Below, one piece after another: positions 46,158 to 55,602 of a DNA stretch of 64,000 nucleotides. Made by a program: the position numbers and the translations under genes. The DNA comes from Nocardioides sp. zg-DK7169 (GTDB taxonomy: Bacteria > Actinomycetota > Actinomycetes > Propionibacteriales > Nocardioidaceae): assembly GCF_013155365.1 (NCBI RefSeq), contig NZ_JABJRA010000002.1, forward strand, positions 1-64,000, in the 5' to 3' direction. Position 1 is the stretch's first letter, and every line of letters starts with the position of its first letter. A model generated the notes under the pieces. It was not told the origin of the DNA, made no database searches, and worked only from the letters and a program-made list of their open reading frames with translations.

Positions 46158-47933
46158 TCAGTCCTTGATCTCGCAGATGACCTCGCCGTTGCTGACCGTG
46201 GCGCCGACCTCGGCCTTGAGGCCGGTGACGGTGCCGGCCTTGTGGGCCTTGAGGGGCTGCTCCATCTTCATCGCCTCCATGACGACCACGACATCGCCCT
46301 CGGCGACCTCCTGGCCCTCCTCGACGGCGAGCTTGACGATGGTGCCCTGCATCGGGCTGGTCACGGCGTCGCCGCTGACCGCCGCGCCGGACTTCTTGCC
46401 GGCCGCACGCTTCGGCTTCTTGGCGCCGTTGGCCGCGCCGCCGCCACCGATCGAGCCGAGCCCGCCGGGCACGACGACCTCGAGCCGGCGTCCGCCGACC
46501 TCGACGACGACGGTGTGGCGGTCCTCGGCCTCGGGGGCCTCGGGGGTGTCGCCGGCGTACGGCTGGATCTGGTTGTCGAAGTCGGTCTCGATCCAGGTCG
46601 TGTAGACGTCGAACTTCTCGCCGTCACCGATGAACGCCGGGTCCTCGACCACGGTGGCGTGGAACGGGATGACGGTGGGCATGCCGTCGACCTTGAACTC
46701 GGCCAGGGCGCGGCGCGAGCGCTCCAGGGCCTGGGTGCGGTCGCGGCCGGTGACGACGAGCTTGGCGATGAGGGAGTCGAACGAGCCCGGGATGGTCTCG
46801 CCCTTCTCGTAGCCGCCGTCGACGCGGATGCCGGGGCCCTGCGGCGGCGCCCACTCGGTGAGGGTGCCGGGGGCCGGCATGAAGTTGCGGCCGCCGTCCT
46901 CGGCGTTGATGCGGAACTCGATGGAGTGGCCGTGGATCTCCGGGTCGTCGTACCCGAGCTCCTCGCCCGCGGCGATGCGGAACATCTCGCGGACCAGGTC
47001 GATGCCGGTGACCTCCTCGGAGACGCAGTGCTCGACCTGGAGGCGGGTGTTGACCTCGAGGAAGGAGATGGTGCCGTCGGCGGCCACGAGGAACTCGCAG
47101 GTGCCGGCGCCGACGTAGCCGGCCTCGCGCAGGATCGCCTTGGAGGAGGTGTAGAGCTTCTCGACCTGCTCGTCGGTCAGGAACGGCGCGGGCGCCTCCT
47201 CGACCAGCTTCTGGTGGCGGCGCTGCAGCGAGCAGTCGCGGGTCGACACGACGACCACGTTGCCGTGGGAGTCGGCCAGGCACTGGGTCTCGACGTGGCG
47301 CGGGCGGTCGAGGAACTTCTCGACCAGGCACTCGCCGCGACCGAACGCGGTGACGGCCTCGCGGACGGCGGACTCGTAGGCGTCGGGGATCTCCTCGAGC
47401 GTGCGGGCGACCTTGAGGCCGCGGCCGCCGCCGCCGAAGACCGCCTTGATGGCGACCGGCAGGCCGTTGGCCTTGGCGAACTCGACGACCTCGTCGGCGT
47501 CCTTGACCGGGTCCTTGGTGCCGGGCGCGAGGGGCGCGTTGGCCTTCTGCGCGATGTGCTTGGCCTTGGCCTTGTCACCGAGCGCGTCGATCGCCTCGGG
47601 CGAGGGACCGATCCAGATCAGCCCGGCGTCGAGGACGGCCTGGGCGAACTGGGCGTTCTCGGCGAGGAAGCCGTAGCCCGGGTGCACCGAGTCGGCGCCG
47701 GACTTCTTCGCGACCGCGATGATCTTCTCGATGTCGAGGTAGGACTCGGCCGGGGTCGCGCCCTGGAGCGAGTGGGCCTCGTCGGCCATGCGGACGAACA
47801 CTGCGTCGCGGTCGGGCTCGGCGTACACCGCCACGCTCCCGATCCCGGCGTCCTTGCACGCGCGGATCACCCGGACTGCGATCTCACCGCGGTTGGCGAT
47901 GAGAACCTTCTGCAACGGCTTGCTCTCCGGCAC
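46158..47933 (-). CDS. Acyl-CoA (acetyl/propionyl-CoA) carboxylase alpha chain with biotin carrier
   Basis: This 591-residue chain has biotin carboxylase (to about 450; [46 protein letters not shown]), a linker and a C-terminal BCCP domain with biotinylated Lys in [12 protein letters not shown]. It supplies the carboxybiotin for AccD-type beta chains such as the one at 57594-59222. GTG is preceded by AGGAG, and a huge in-frame upstream open stretch is rejected. It heads the minus-strand run leading into the A-B-C cassettes. Confidence 0.95.
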   Translation of the reverse strand: MPESKPLQKVLIANRGEIAVRVIRACKDAGIGSVAVYAEPDRDAVFVRMADEAHSLQGATPAESYLDIEKIIAVAKKSGADSVHPGYGFLAENAQFAQAVLDAGLIWIGPSPEAIDALGDKAKAKHIAQKANAPLAPGTKDPVKDADEVVEFAKANGLPVAIKAVFGGGGRGLKVARTLEEIPDAYESAVREAVTAFGRGECLVEKFLDRPRHVETQCLADSHGNVVVVSTRDCSLQRRHQKLVEEAPAPFLTDEQVEKLYTSSKAILREAGYVGAGTCEFLVAADGTISFLEVNTRLQVEHCVSEEVTGIDLVREMFRIAAGEELGYDDPEIHGHSIEFRINAEDGGRNFMPAPGTLTEWAPPQGPGIRVDGGYEKGETIPGSFDSLIAKLVVTGRDRTQALERSRRALAEFKVDGMPTVIPFHATVVEDPAFIGDGEKFDVYTTWIETDFDNQIQPYAGDTPEAPEAEDRHTVVVEVGGRRLEVVVPGGLGSIGGGGAANGAKKPKRAAGKKSGAAVSGDAVTSPMQGTIVKLAVEEGQEVAEGDVVVVMEAMKMEQPLKAHKAGTVTGLKAEVGATVSNGEVICEIKD

Positions 47934-48069
47934 CTTTACTCCTGGTCGTCGTGACGCGCTCGATGTCTCCGCGCGGCAGGCTACCTCCTGCTCTCTCGCG
48001 GCTTCGGGATGGTCGCATCCTGAACCGTCCCCGCGCCGACCATGCCCGGTCAGCGGGAGACCCACCCCT

Positions 48070-48116
48070 CGGTCGAGTCGAGACTTCTGACGCCTTGAGT
48101 CGAGGGTTCTGACCAC
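48070..48116. repeat. GTCGAGTCGAG-type repeat (second occurrence)
   Basis: GGTCGAGTCGAGACTTCT and TTGAGTCGAGGGTTCT occur here, closely related to the minus-strand reading of 118-175. Both lie in intergenic DNA, so a dispersed repeat family is likely. Confidence 0.5.
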
Positions 48117-48130
48117 GTACGTCGCCACAA

Positions 48131-48191
48131 GGGCCGACTCGCGCAACCACACGGGCCGACTCGGGCAACCACACGAGCCGACTCGGCGGTT
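48131..48191. repeat. 22-bp tandem repeat upstream of acyl-CoA dehydrogenase
   Basis: Two nearly identical 22-base units (48131-48152 and 48153-48174, differing at one base: GGGCCGACTCG[C/G]GCAACCACAC) are followed by a partial third, GAGCCGACTCGGCGG. They end at the promoter of the acyl-CoA dehydrogenase gene. Confidence 0.75.
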
Positions 48192-48218
48192 AACAAACGC
48201 TAACCGGAGGGCTAGTCT
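48187..48218 (+). promoter_or_regulatory. Leaderless-type promoter with inverted repeat
   Basis: TTAACA at 48190-48195 and TAGTCT at 48213-48218 are separated by 17 bases, and the -10 ends 6 bases before the ATG at 48225, as in leaderless actinobacterial transcripts. GGTTA-N8-TAACC (48188-48205) overlaps the -35 and spacer and could be a repressor site for a fatty-acid regulator. Confidence 0.65.
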
Positions 48219-48224
48219 GCCGAG

Positions 48225-49406
48225 ATGAGCACCGGATTCGAGCTGTCGCGTGAGCACGAGGAGTTCCGTCGCACCGTGCGGGAGTTCGCGGAGGCGGAGA
48301 TCGCGCCGTACGCCGCGCAGTGGGACCGCGAGCACCACTTCCCCGTCGAGGTGGTGCAGCGGATGGGCGAGCTCGGCCTGTTCGGGCTCACCGCCCCCGA
48401 GGAGTACGGCGGGGCGGGGGAGGACGGCGACTTCACCAGCCTCTGCGTGGCGATCGAGGAGATCGGGCGCGTCGACCAGTCGCTGGGCATCACCCTCGAG
48501 GCGGGCGTCGGACTCGGGATCAACCCGATCCTGACCTTCGGCACCCCCGAGCAGAAGCAGACCTGGCTGCCCGACCTCGTCGCCGGGCGGCGGCTGGCCG
48601 GCTTCGGGCTCACCGAGAACGGCGCCGGCTCCGACGCCGGGGCGACCCGCACCCGGGCCGTCCTCGAGGACGGGGAGTGGGTGATCGACGGCGCGAAGCA
48701 GTTCATCACCAACTCGGGCTCCTCGATCACCAGCCTGGTGACGGTGACCGCCCGCACCGCGGTGACCGGGCCCGGCGAGCGCCCGGAGATCAGCACCATC
48801 ATGGTGCCGGCCGGCACGCCCGGCTTCACCGCCGAGAAGGCCTACGACAAGCTCGGCTGGCACGCCTCGGACACCCACCCGCTCACCTTCGAGGGGGTCC
48901 GGGTCCCGGAGGCCAACCTGCTCGGCGCGCGCGGCCGCGGCTACGCGCAGTTCCTCGCCACCCTCGACGACGGCCGGGTCGCGATCGCCGCGCTCGCGGT
49001 CGGCTGCCTGCAGGCCTGCCTGGACCTGAGCGTCGCCTACGCGCTCGAGCGCGAGACGTTCGGCGGGCCGATCGGTCGCAAGCAGGGCGTCGCCTTCCAG
49101 ATCGCCGACCTCGAGGTGATGCTCGAGACCAGCCGGCTGCTGACCTACCGGGCGGCGGCGATGAAGGACGCCGGGGCGCCGGTCGAGCAGTTCAAGCGCG
49201 CCGCGGCGCTGGCCAAGCTGCACGCCACCGAGTCGGCGGTGAGCGCGACCCGGATCGCCACGCAGGTGTTCGGCGGCTACGGCTTCATGGAGGAGTACCC
49301 GGTCGCCCGCTTCTACCGCGACGCCAAGGTGCTCGAGATCGGCGAAGGCACCTCCGAGGTGCAGCGCATGCTCATCGCCCGGGGGCTCGGCCTGCCGGTG
49401 GAGTGA
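48225..49406 (+). CDS. Acyl-CoA dehydrogenase
   Basis: This 393-residue FAD enzyme introduces the alpha-beta double bond in acyl-CoAs. The FAD/substrate motif [24 protein letters not shown] and the C-terminal [20 protein letters not shown] with the catalytic Glu are visible. The chain has the three-domain ACAD layout and normal length. It is divergent from the carboxylase alpha gene, which suggests catabolism of propionyl- or methylcrotonyl-type CoAs, but the substrate is not fixed by sequence. Confidence 0.92.
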   Translation: MSTGFELSREHEEFRRTVREFAEAEIAPYAAQWDREHHFPVEVVQRMGELGLFGLTAPEEYGGAGEDGDFTSLCVAIEEIGRVDQSLGITLEAGVGLGINPILTFGTPEQKQTWLPDLVAGRRLAGFGLTENGAGSDAGATRTRAVLEDGEWVIDGAKQFITNSGSSITSLVTVTARTAVTGPGERPEISTIMVPAGTPGFTAEKAYDKLGWHASDTHPLTFEGVRVPEANLLGARGRGYAQFLATLDDGRVAIAALAVGCLQACLDLSVAYALERETFGGPIGRKQGVAFQIADLEVMLETSRLLTYRAAAMKDAGAPVEQFKRAAALAKLHATESAVSATRIATQVFGGYGFMEEYPVARFYRDAKVLEIGEGTSEVQRMLIARGLGLPVE

Positions 49407-49475
49407 CCGGGCCGCGGCGGCGCCACGGAGCGCTCGCGCGCTGCGCCGCTCACCAGGGCTGTGTGACCATGCTGT

Positions 49476-50708
49476 ATGCCCCGCTCCCGCGTGCTCGCCA
49501 TCGTCCAGGCCGGAGGCTCCGGCGGTCGTCTCGACGTCCTCACCCGTGAGCGGGCCAAGCCCGCCCTGCCATTCGCCGGCTCCTGGCAGCTGGTCGACAT
49601 ACCGCTGTCCAACCTCGCCCACAGCGGGATCACCGACGTCTGGCTGGCGGTCCAGTTCCAGGGTTCGTCGCTCGAGGAGCAGGTCGCCAACGGCCGGCCC
49701 TGGGACCTCGACCGCAGCCACGGCGGGCTGCGCCTGCTGATGCCCCAGGAGGGGACCGGCACCGCGGACGAGGAGGGCTTCGCGCAGGGCAACGCCGACG
49801 CGCTGTACCGGATCCGCGACCAGGTGCGCGCCGCCGCCCCCGACGAGGTCGTCGTGCTCAGCGCCGACCATGTCTACCGCCTCGACTTCACCGACGTGCT
49901 CGAGACCCACCGGCGGGCCGGGGCCGAGTGCACGGTGGTCACCACCGCCGTGCCGCCGGGCGACCGCGCGGCGGACCACGCCGTCGTCCAGCACGACGAG
50001 GACGGCCGGGTCACTCGCATCGACTACAAGCCCGAGGACCCCGCGGGCGACACCATCGCGACCGAGGCGTTCGTCTACGACCGCGAGGTGCTGATCGAGG
50101 TGCTCGAGGAGCTGCACCGCAACCTCACCCACGAGGCCGAGGAGGGCGACACCGGGCTCGGCGACTTCGGCGAGCACCTGGTGCCCCGCCTCGTCGAGCG
50201 CGGCCGCACCGTCGTGCACTCCTACGACGGGTACTGGCGCGACCTCGGCCAGCCGCACCTCTACCTCCGCGCGCACCGTGACTTCCTCACCGAGGACCAC
50301 GGGGTGCTCGACGATCCCGAGTGGCCGATCCTGACCCGCCAGCCGCAGCGCACCCCGGCCCGGGTGCTCGACGGCGGGGTCGTGGTCGACTCCCTGCTGA
50401 GCCCTGGCGTCCAGGTGTCCGGGACCGTACGCCGCAGCGTGCTCGGGCCGGGCGTCGTCGTCGAGGCGGGCGCCGAGGTCTGCGACAGCGTGCTCAGCGC
50501 GGACACCGTCGTGCGCGCCGGCGCCCGGGTGGACTGGGCGATCCTCGACAGCGACTGCGAGGTGGAGGCGGACGCCGTCGTCGAGGGAGCCGGGGAGGCT
50601 GCCCTCGACGACCCGGACCTGATCACGCTCGTGGGCCGCGGGTCGGTCGTCGGCCGCGGCGTACGCCTGGAGCCGGGCAGCCGCCTGGAGCCGGGGACGA
50701 CCGCCTGA
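49476..50708 (+). CDS. glgC: Glucose-1-phosphate adenylyltransferase family protein
   Basis: This 410-residue nucleotidyltransferase has an N-terminal Rossmann domain with [16 protein letters not shown] and [12 protein letters not shown], the catalytic [11 protein letters not shown] and a C-terminal left-handed beta-helix ([31 protein letters not shown]). GlgC makes ADP-glucose for glycogen. The glycine loop differs somewhat from the usual GGxGTRL, so activation or substrate may differ. Confidence 0.85.
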   Translation: MPRSRVLAIVQAGGSGGRLDVLTRERAKPALPFAGSWQLVDIPLSNLAHSGITDVWLAVQFQGSSLEEQVANGRPWDLDRSHGGLRLLMPQEGTGTADEEGFAQGNADALYRIRDQVRAAAPDEVVVLSADHVYRLDFTDVLETHRRAGAECTVVTTAVPPGDRAADHAVVQHDEDGRVTRIDYKPEDPAGDTIATEAFVYDREVLIEVLEELHRNLTHEAEEGDTGLGDFGEHLVPRLVERGRTVVHSYDGYWRDLGQPHLYLRAHRDFLTEDHGVLDDPEWPILTRQPQRTPARVLDGGVVVDSLLSPGVQVSGTVRRSVLGPGVVVEAGAEVCDSVLSADTVVRAGARVDWAILDSDCEVEADAVVEGAGEAALDDPDLITLVGRGSVVGRGVRLEPGSRLEPGTTA

Positions 50709-50789
50709 GCGGCCCCGGCGCGGGCCCGGGCGGGGCGACACGGGTGCCGGGGCCGTGCCCCGGTCCCGGCCTTCAGTAGCCTGTCGCCC

Positions 50790-51386
50790 ATGTCGAGCCG
50801 CTGGCGCCGCTACCTGACCGAGGCGGGTCGCTTCCTCGCCGTCGGCGGTCTCGCCACGCTCGTCGCGCTGGTGCTGTTCAACCTGCTGCTCCACGGCTTC
50901 GGGTCCGGGCGCGTCGCGCTGCTGGAGAGCCAGCCGATCCTGGCCTACGTCCTGGCCAACACCGTCGGCATGGTGGTGAGCTTCCACGGCAGCCGCAACT
51001 ACGCCTTCAAGGACCGCTCGGTGCGTCCCGCGGACGGCGGCATCTCGGCGTTCGTGGTGATCAACGCGGTCACCATGCTGCTCCCGATCGCCTGCCTGAC
51101 GATCAGCCGCGAGGCGCTCGGGCTCACCGACCCGGTCTCCGACAACGTCTCCGCCAACGTCATCGGCCTGGTGCTGGGCATGGCCGCCCGGTTCTTCCTG
51201 TTCCGCACCTTCGTCTTCCGCCGCCCGCTGCCGCTGCCGGGCGAGGAGCGCGCCGCCGTCAGCGCCCCGGCCGGCTCGACGGCAGGCTCTCCGGTCGGTG
51301 CCCCGGTCAGTGCCGCGGGGTCGTCCACAGGCGCACCCACGAGTGCCCCAGCTGGGCGAGCAGCTCCCGAAGCACAGGCAGGCTGA
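50790..51386 (+). CDS. GtrA-like membrane protein
   Basis: This 198-residue protein has four membrane helices (about 16-38, 48-68, 85-104, 116-134), with [16 protein letters not shown] and [17 protein letters not shown] typical of GtrA, which is thought to flip lipid-linked sugars. A C-terminal Ala/Pro/Ser-rich tail of about 50 residues overlaps the convergent Maf gene by 80 bases. A role in cell-wall polysaccharide assembly is inferred. Confidence 0.85.
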   Translation: MSSRWRRYLTEAGRFLAVGGLATLVALVLFNLLLHGFGSGRVALLESQPILAYVLANTVGMVVSFHGSRNYAFKDRSVRPADGGISAFVVINAVTMLLPIACLTISREALGLTDPVSDNVSANVIGLVLGMAARFFLFRTFVFRRPLPLPGEERAAVSAPAGSTAGSPVGAPVSAAGSSTGAPTSAPAGRAAPEAQAG

Positions 51387-51915
51387 GCCCGACCACGTTG
51401 TGGTGGTCGCCCTCGATGCCGGTGACGAAGGCGCCGCCGAGACCGTCGATGGTGAAGGCGCCCGCGACGTGCAGCGGCTCGCCGGTCGCGACGTACGCCG
51501 CGATCTCCTCCTCGCTCACGTCGGCGAAGTGGACGGTGGTCGAGGCGAGGGCCGTGGCCGTGCGCCCGGTGGCGGTGTCGCGCAGGCAGTGACCGGTGTG
51601 CAGCACGCCGCTGCGCCCGCGCATCGCGCGCCAGCGCCGGGTCGCCTCCGCCTCGTCGGCGGGCTTGCCGAGCGCCTCGCCGTCGAGCTCGAGCACCGAG
51701 TCACACCCGAGGACGAGTGCGTCGCCCGGCACCTCCGGGCGTTCCGCGACGGCTGCGCACTTCAGCTCCGCCAGGCCCAGGGCGAGGTCGGCGGGGGACA
51801 GGTCCTCGAGCTGGGACTCATCGACCCCGGAGACGATCACGACCGGGTGGACCCCGGCGCTGCGCAGGGTCGCGAGGCGGGCGGGGGAGGCGGAGGCGAG
51901 GACGAGGGTGGTCAC
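51307..51915 (-). CDS. maf: Maf family nucleoside triphosphate pyrophosphatase
   Basis: This 202-residue protein has the Maf signature [13 protein letters not shown] at its N-terminus, [16 protein letters not shown] with the catalytic Asp, and a [13 protein letters not shown] loop. Members hydrolyse non-canonical or canonical NTPs and are linked to septum inhibition. Start is GTG. Its 3' end overlaps the GtrA tail, so one of the two genes may be longer than needed. Confidence 0.88.
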   Translation of the reverse strand: MTTLVLASASPARLATLRSAGVHPVVIVSGVDESQLEDLSPADLALGLAELKCAAVAERPEVPGDALVLGCDSVLELDGEALGKPADEAEATRRWRAMRGRSGVLHTGHCLRDTATGRTATALASTTVHFADVSEEEIAAYVATGEPLHVAGAFTIDGLGGAFVTGIEGDHHNVVGLSLPVLRELLAQLGHSWVRLWTTPRH

Positions 51916-51925
51916 CCGCCGGAGG

Positions 51926-52516
51926 CTACTGGGCGACGCCGAGGGTGACGTGGGTGAGCCCGGCCAGCGCGGTGCCGTCCTGCGCGTGCTCGGGGGCGCC
52001 GATGGAGAGCAGGACGTTGATCAGCATCCCGCGCGCCACCAGGTCGCGCACCTCCTCCTCGCTCCATCCGCCGCGGCGCAGCGTCTCGTGGATGCGCCCG
52101 AGCCCGGCCCGGGCGACCGTGGCGATGCGCGGGACGTGGCCGCCGGCGGAGAAGCCGTGCATGGTGACCTGGAGCAGGTCGCGATCGCGCACCAGGGCGG
52201 AGTACGCCGCCCCGAGCCGCTGCGGGGCGTTCGCCGGGGTCGGCTCGGTGCCGGTGGCCGCGGCCGGGGCCACCTGGTCGACCACCTGCTCGAGGGTCGC
52301 GGACACCCGCTCCAGGGCGCGCTCGAAGACCTGGAGGAACAGGTCGAGCTTGGTGCCGAAGATCCGCACGACGTACGGCTGGGAGACCCCCGCCTCGCGG
52401 GCGATCGCGTCGGTGCTGGTGGCGTTGTAGCCGCTGCGCGCGAACGCCCGGGTCGCGGCCTGGAGCACCAGCTCGCGCCGGTGGTCGGCGCTCATCCGTG
52501 CGGTCACCCGCGGCAC
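51926..52516 (-). CDS. TetR family transcriptional regulator
   Basis: This 196-residue regulator has a TetR HTH (TSTDAIAREAGVSQPYVVRIF) and a helical ligand-binding domain. GTG at 52516 is used here; GTG 52507 or ATG 52495 are equally possible and would shorten it by 3 or 7 residues. It lies 10 bases upstream of maf on the same strand and is divergent from the GH6 gene. Confidence 0.82.
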   Translation of the reverse strand: MPRVTARMSADHRRELVLQAATRAFARSGYNATSTDAIAREAGVSQPYVVRIFGTKLDLFLQVFERALERVSATLEQVVDQVAPAAATGTEPTPANAPQRLGAAYSALVRDRDLLQVTMHGFSAGGHVPRIATVARAGLGRIHETLRRGGWSEEEVRDLVARGMLINVLLSIGAPEHAQDGTALAGLTHVTLGVAQ

Positions 52517-52638
52517 GCTAGCAGCGCACGCAGACCGGCCCGACGATGTTGTGCCGACTCCGCGGAGAGCCCGCGGTGCGGTCCGCGCCGTGGTGCCCGC
52601 CCGCCCGCCCGCCCGCGGCGCGGCACCGGCCCCGGGCC

Positions 52639-53655
52639 ATGATGACGCCCGTGAGACTTCGAGGCCGTTCCTCCCGGCCGCTGCGTACGACGGGGCCGGC
52701 CCGGCTGCTGACCTGCGTGCTGGCGGGCGTGCTGCTGCTCGCCGGCTGCGGCGGCGACCAGGTCGACCCCCGCGAGGACAACCCGTTCGCGGCCCGGGCG
52801 CTGCTCGTGGACACCGGCTCGCGGACGGCCCAGGCGGCCGCCGCCGCGGAGGAGGCGGGCGCCACCCGGCGCGCCGAGGTGTTCCGCCGGCTGGCGGAGG
52901 TGCCGCAGGGGATCTGGCTGACGCCCGAGCGCACGCCGCCGGGCCGGGTCGGGGAGTACGTCGAGGGGGTGGTCCGCGCCGCCGAGGACGCCGACCGGCT
53001 GCCGGTCCTCGTGGTCTACGGGATCCCGGACCGCGACTGCACGGGCGGCCACTCCGCGGGCGGGCTGGACGCCTCGGGCTACCTGCCCTGGGTGCAGGAG
53101 ATCGCGGACGCCGCCGAGACCGGAGAGGTGGCGGTCGCGGTCCTCGAGCCCGACGCCCTCGCCTCGGCCCGGGACTGCCCGGACCCGGACCAGCGCGTCG
53201 GGCTGGTGCGTGGGGCCGTGGAGGTGCTGGCCGAGGCGGGCGTCTCGACGTACCTCGACGGGGGCCACTCGCGCTGGCTCGCGCCGCGCGAGATGGCCGA
53301 CCTGCTCACCGACGCCGGGATCGAGCAGGCCCGCGGCTTCGCCACCAACGTGTCGAACTACCAGCCCGACGACGACGAGCTCGCCTACGCGGAACGGGTC
53401 AGCGCGCTGGTGGGCGGGGCGCACTACGTCATCGACCGCGGGCGCAACGGCGCCGGCGCCGGCGAGGAGTGGTGCAATCCGCAGGGGCGCAGCCTCGGCC
53501 TGGAGCCCGGCCTGGTGCCCGGGGACGGCGGGCTGGACGCGTATCTGTGGGTGAAGCCCCCGGGAGAGAGCGACGGGACCTGCAACGCGGGCCCGCCGGC
53601 CGGCGACTTCTGGCCCGAGCGGACCCTCGAGATGGCGGACCGCTCGGGCTGGTGA
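52639..53655 (+). CDS. GH6 endoglucanase-like lipoprotein
   Basis: This 338-residue lipoprotein has a signal ending in LLAGC, then a glycoside hydrolase family 6 domain. Recognisable motifs are VVYGIPDRDC, VLEPDALA with the catalytic acid Asp, YLDGGHSRW, ATNVSNYQ, DRGRNGAG and WVKPPGESDG. It should cleave beta-1,4-glucan outside the membrane. The neighbouring response regulator and GT2 synthase suggest a role in making or trimming an exopolysaccharide, like Streptomyces CslZ, rather than plant cellulose use. Confidence 0.9.
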   Translation: MMTPVRLRGRSSRPLRTTGPARLLTCVLAGVLLLAGCGGDQVDPREDNPFAARALLVDTGSRTAQAAAAAEEAGATRRAEVFRRLAEVPQGIWLTPERTPPGRVGEYVEGVVRAAEDADRLPVLVVYGIPDRDCTGGHSAGGLDASGYLPWVQEIADAAETGEVAVAVLEPDALASARDCPDPDQRVGLVRGAVEVLAEAGVSTYLDGGHSRWLAPREMADLLTDAGIEQARGFATNVSNYQPDDDELAYAERVSALVGGAHYVIDRGRNGAGAGEEWCNPQGRSLGLEPGLVPGDGGLDAYLWVKPPGESDGTCNAGPPAGDFWPERTLEMADRSGW

Positions 53656-53709
53656 CCGGGGACGGCCGGTGATCGACGTGACCCCTCGATGCGTTGCTAC
53701 GCTCCAGCC

Positions 53710-54786
53710 ATGACTGGGGGAGACGCCGACTGGACGGCCGTGATCATCGAGGACGACCCGGATGTGCGTGATCTCATCGACATCGTGCTCACCCAGTCGG
53801 GCTTCCGCACGATCGTGGCCGAGGACGGCCCCGACGGCGTCGAGGCGGTACGCCGCCACAACCCGCTGCTGACCACCCTCGACGTGAACATGCCGGGCAT
53901 GGACGGCTTCGCCGTCGCCAAGCGGCTGCGCGAGTTCAGCAGCACCTACCTCATCATGATCACCGCGCTGGCCGACGAGATCGACGTCGTGCAGGGCTTC
54001 GAGGCCGGCGCCGACGACTACCTCGTCAAGCCGTTCCGCCCCCGCGAGCTGCGTGCTCGCGCGGACTCGATGCTGCGTCGCCCGCGCACCCGCCAGGAGG
54101 TCCCGGCCGCCTGGGCTCGGAGCGAGCCCCCGGTGGCGCCCAAGCCGGTCGAGAAGCTCTCCTGGGCGGCCCGCGCCGCCCGCGACCTCGGTCAGGGCAG
54201 CCCGCTGTCCCCGCTCGGCGCAGGCGAGCCCACGCCGCCCGCCGCGGCGCCTGTCGCCCCCGCCGCCGTGGTCGCGCCCCCTGCGCCGGTCGCACCCGCG
54301 CCGCCCGTGGCCGCGCCCGTCGTCCCGCCTGCCGCTCCCGTCGCGCCGCCCGCCCCGGTGGCGCCGGTCGTCCCGCCCGCGCCGGTTGCCGCCCAGTCCC
54401 CGGTCGCCCAGTCCCCGGTCGTCCAGTCCCCGGTCGCCCCCGCGGCGGTCGCCTCGGACGGGTGGCTGCGCTTCTCCGACCTCGCGCTCAACCCGGAGAC
54501 CGGCGTCCTGACGCTCAAGGGCGGGGTCGTCGACGTGACCCGCACCGAGCTCGACCTGCTGGTCTCCCTGATCGGCACCGGGCGCCGGGTCCGCAGCAAG
54601 GCCGACCTGGTGCTCACGATGCGCGGGGAGCAGTACGTCACGTCGTACTTCGTCAACGAGGCCGACAAGCGCGCCGTCGAGACCCACATCGCCAGCCTGC
54701 GCCGCAAGCTCGGCGACGACGGCGCCACCGCGCGCTACATCGAGACCGTGCGTGGCGTCGGCTACCGGATGGCCGAGCCGGTCTGA
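53710..54786 (+). CDS. OmpR/PhoB-type response regulator with long Pro/Ala linker
   Basis: This 358-residue regulator has a receiver domain (about 9-125; phospho-acceptor Asp58 in LLTTLDVNMPGMDGF, Lys in YLVKPFRP), a Pro/Ala/Val-rich linker of about 130 residues with QSPVAQSP repeats, and a winged-helix output domain (about 257-357; RTELDLLVSL, ETHIASLRRKLGDDG, ETVRGVGYRM). The linker is several times longer than usual. No histidine kinase gene is adjacent. ATG 53710 is preferred over an ATG 21 bases upstream. Confidence 0.9.
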   Translation: MTGGDADWTAVIIEDDPDVRDLIDIVLTQSGFRTIVAEDGPDGVEAVRRHNPLLTTLDVNMPGMDGFAVAKRLREFSSTYLIMITALADEIDVVQGFEAGADDYLVKPFRPRELRARADSMLRRPRTRQEVPAAWARSEPPVAPKPVEKLSWAARAARDLGQGSPLSPLGAGEPTPPAAAPVAPAAVVAPPAPVAPAPPVAAPVVPPAAPVAPPAPVAPVVPPAPVAAQSPVAQSPVVQSPVAPAAVASDGWLRFSDLALNPETGVLTLKGGVVDVTRTELDLLVSLIGTGRRVRSKADLVLTMRGEQYVTSYFVNEADKRAVETHIASLRRKLGDDGATARYIETVRGVGYRMAEPV

Positions 54787-54788
54787 GC

Positions 54789-54827
54789 CCGGCCGCCGCG
54801 CCGCCCCGTCGGGGTGGCGCGGCCGGC
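54789..54827. terminator. Hairpin between response regulator and lipoprotein genes
   Basis: An imperfect GC-rich inverted repeat of about 14 bp (GCCGCGCCGCCCCG / CGGGGTGGCGCGGC, one mismatch) lies between two convergent genes and may terminate both. Confidence 0.5.
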
Positions 54828-54850
54828 AACCGGTGACTGGCGGGCGGCGC

Positions 54851-55573
54851 TCAGTTCGCGTTCACCGGGATCTTGGTCACCGCGGTGCGCTCGGTGGACT
54901 CGAAGATCGCGATCGGCACGTTCTGGCGGATCTCCCTCTTGTAGAAGGACTCGCTACCGGCCTCGTCCTGGATCCACACGGTGGCGGTGAAGCTGAGGGT
55001 CAGGCCGCGGGTGTCGAGCGACATCGGGCCGATCCGCTGGTTGCGCAGCTCGAAGGCGCCCTTCGGCGAGGTGATCAGCATGCCGCGCTCGGTGGCCACC
55101 GGCTCGGGGTCGAAGGTGATCGCGCGGGCGGAGGCGTCGAGTCGGTAGGGCTTCTGCGTGCGGCCGTTGCCCACGGTCGTGGTCCGCGAGGTGACCTTGA
55201 TCCGGTCCAGGTAGACCTTGCGCTTGGTGGCGAACGGGTCGCGCAGGCGGCGGTCGAGGTCGTAGGCCTGGAAGGTGAAGGAGAAGAACTTGTCGCCGCG
55301 CGGGAACCACTCGTTGGTGCGCGGCGTCGACTTGGTCGGCCACAGCGTGTAGACGAAGTCCATCCCGTCGACGTCGATGTGGGACTGGAAGGTCCCGTCG
55401 CGGGTGAACTGGGAGTCGAACATCTTCTCCACGGCCGACGGCTCGGCGGTGGGGACCTGCTCGTCGTCCGGGGCGAGCGCGTCCCAGACGGCGCAGGAGC
55501 TGAGCAGGAGGGCGAGCACGCACATCAGCACGGCGTACGACGTGGTGCGAGCGCGGCGGGATCGGGTCTGCAC
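54851..55573 (-). CDS. Secreted lipoprotein of the GT2/GH6 cluster
   Basis: This 240-residue protein starts at GTG with a basic region and signal peptide ending in LLLSSCAVW (lipobox Cys about residue 27). The body is beta-rich with FTRDGTFQSHIDVDGMDFVY, TLWPTKSTPRTNEWFPRG and a C-terminal IPVNAN. No catalytic family is recognised. It is 29 bases after the GT2 gene on the same strand and is probably co-transcribed with it; an accessory role in polysaccharide export is inferred. Confidence 0.78.
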   Translation of the reverse strand: MQTRSRRARTTSYAVLMCVLALLLSSCAVWDALAPDDEQVPTAEPSAVEKMFDSQFTRDGTFQSHIDVDGMDFVYTLWPTKSTPRTNEWFPRGDKFFSFTFQAYDLDRRLRDPFATKRKVYLDRIKVTSRTTTVGNGRTQKPYRLDASARAITFDPEPVATERGMLITSPKGAFELRNQRIGPMSLDTRGLTLSFTATVWIQDEAGSESFYKREIRQNVPIAIFESTERTAVTKIPVNAN

Positions 55574-55602
55574 GGGAGTCCTTCGGTTCGGAGAGCTGCT
55601 GC

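Noticed and set aside
46158..50987. 1609-codon open frame including the carboxylase alpha chain
   Set aside because: Only the part from GTG 47933 has domain motifs and a ribosome-binding site; the rest is antisense to acyl-CoA dehydrogenase, glgC and GtrA genes.
52504..54687. 727-codon minus-strand frame opposite GH6 and response regulator
   Set aside because: It is a high-GC shadow frame: low-complexity Gly/Arg/Asp composition, no motif, and both plus-strand genes are well supported.
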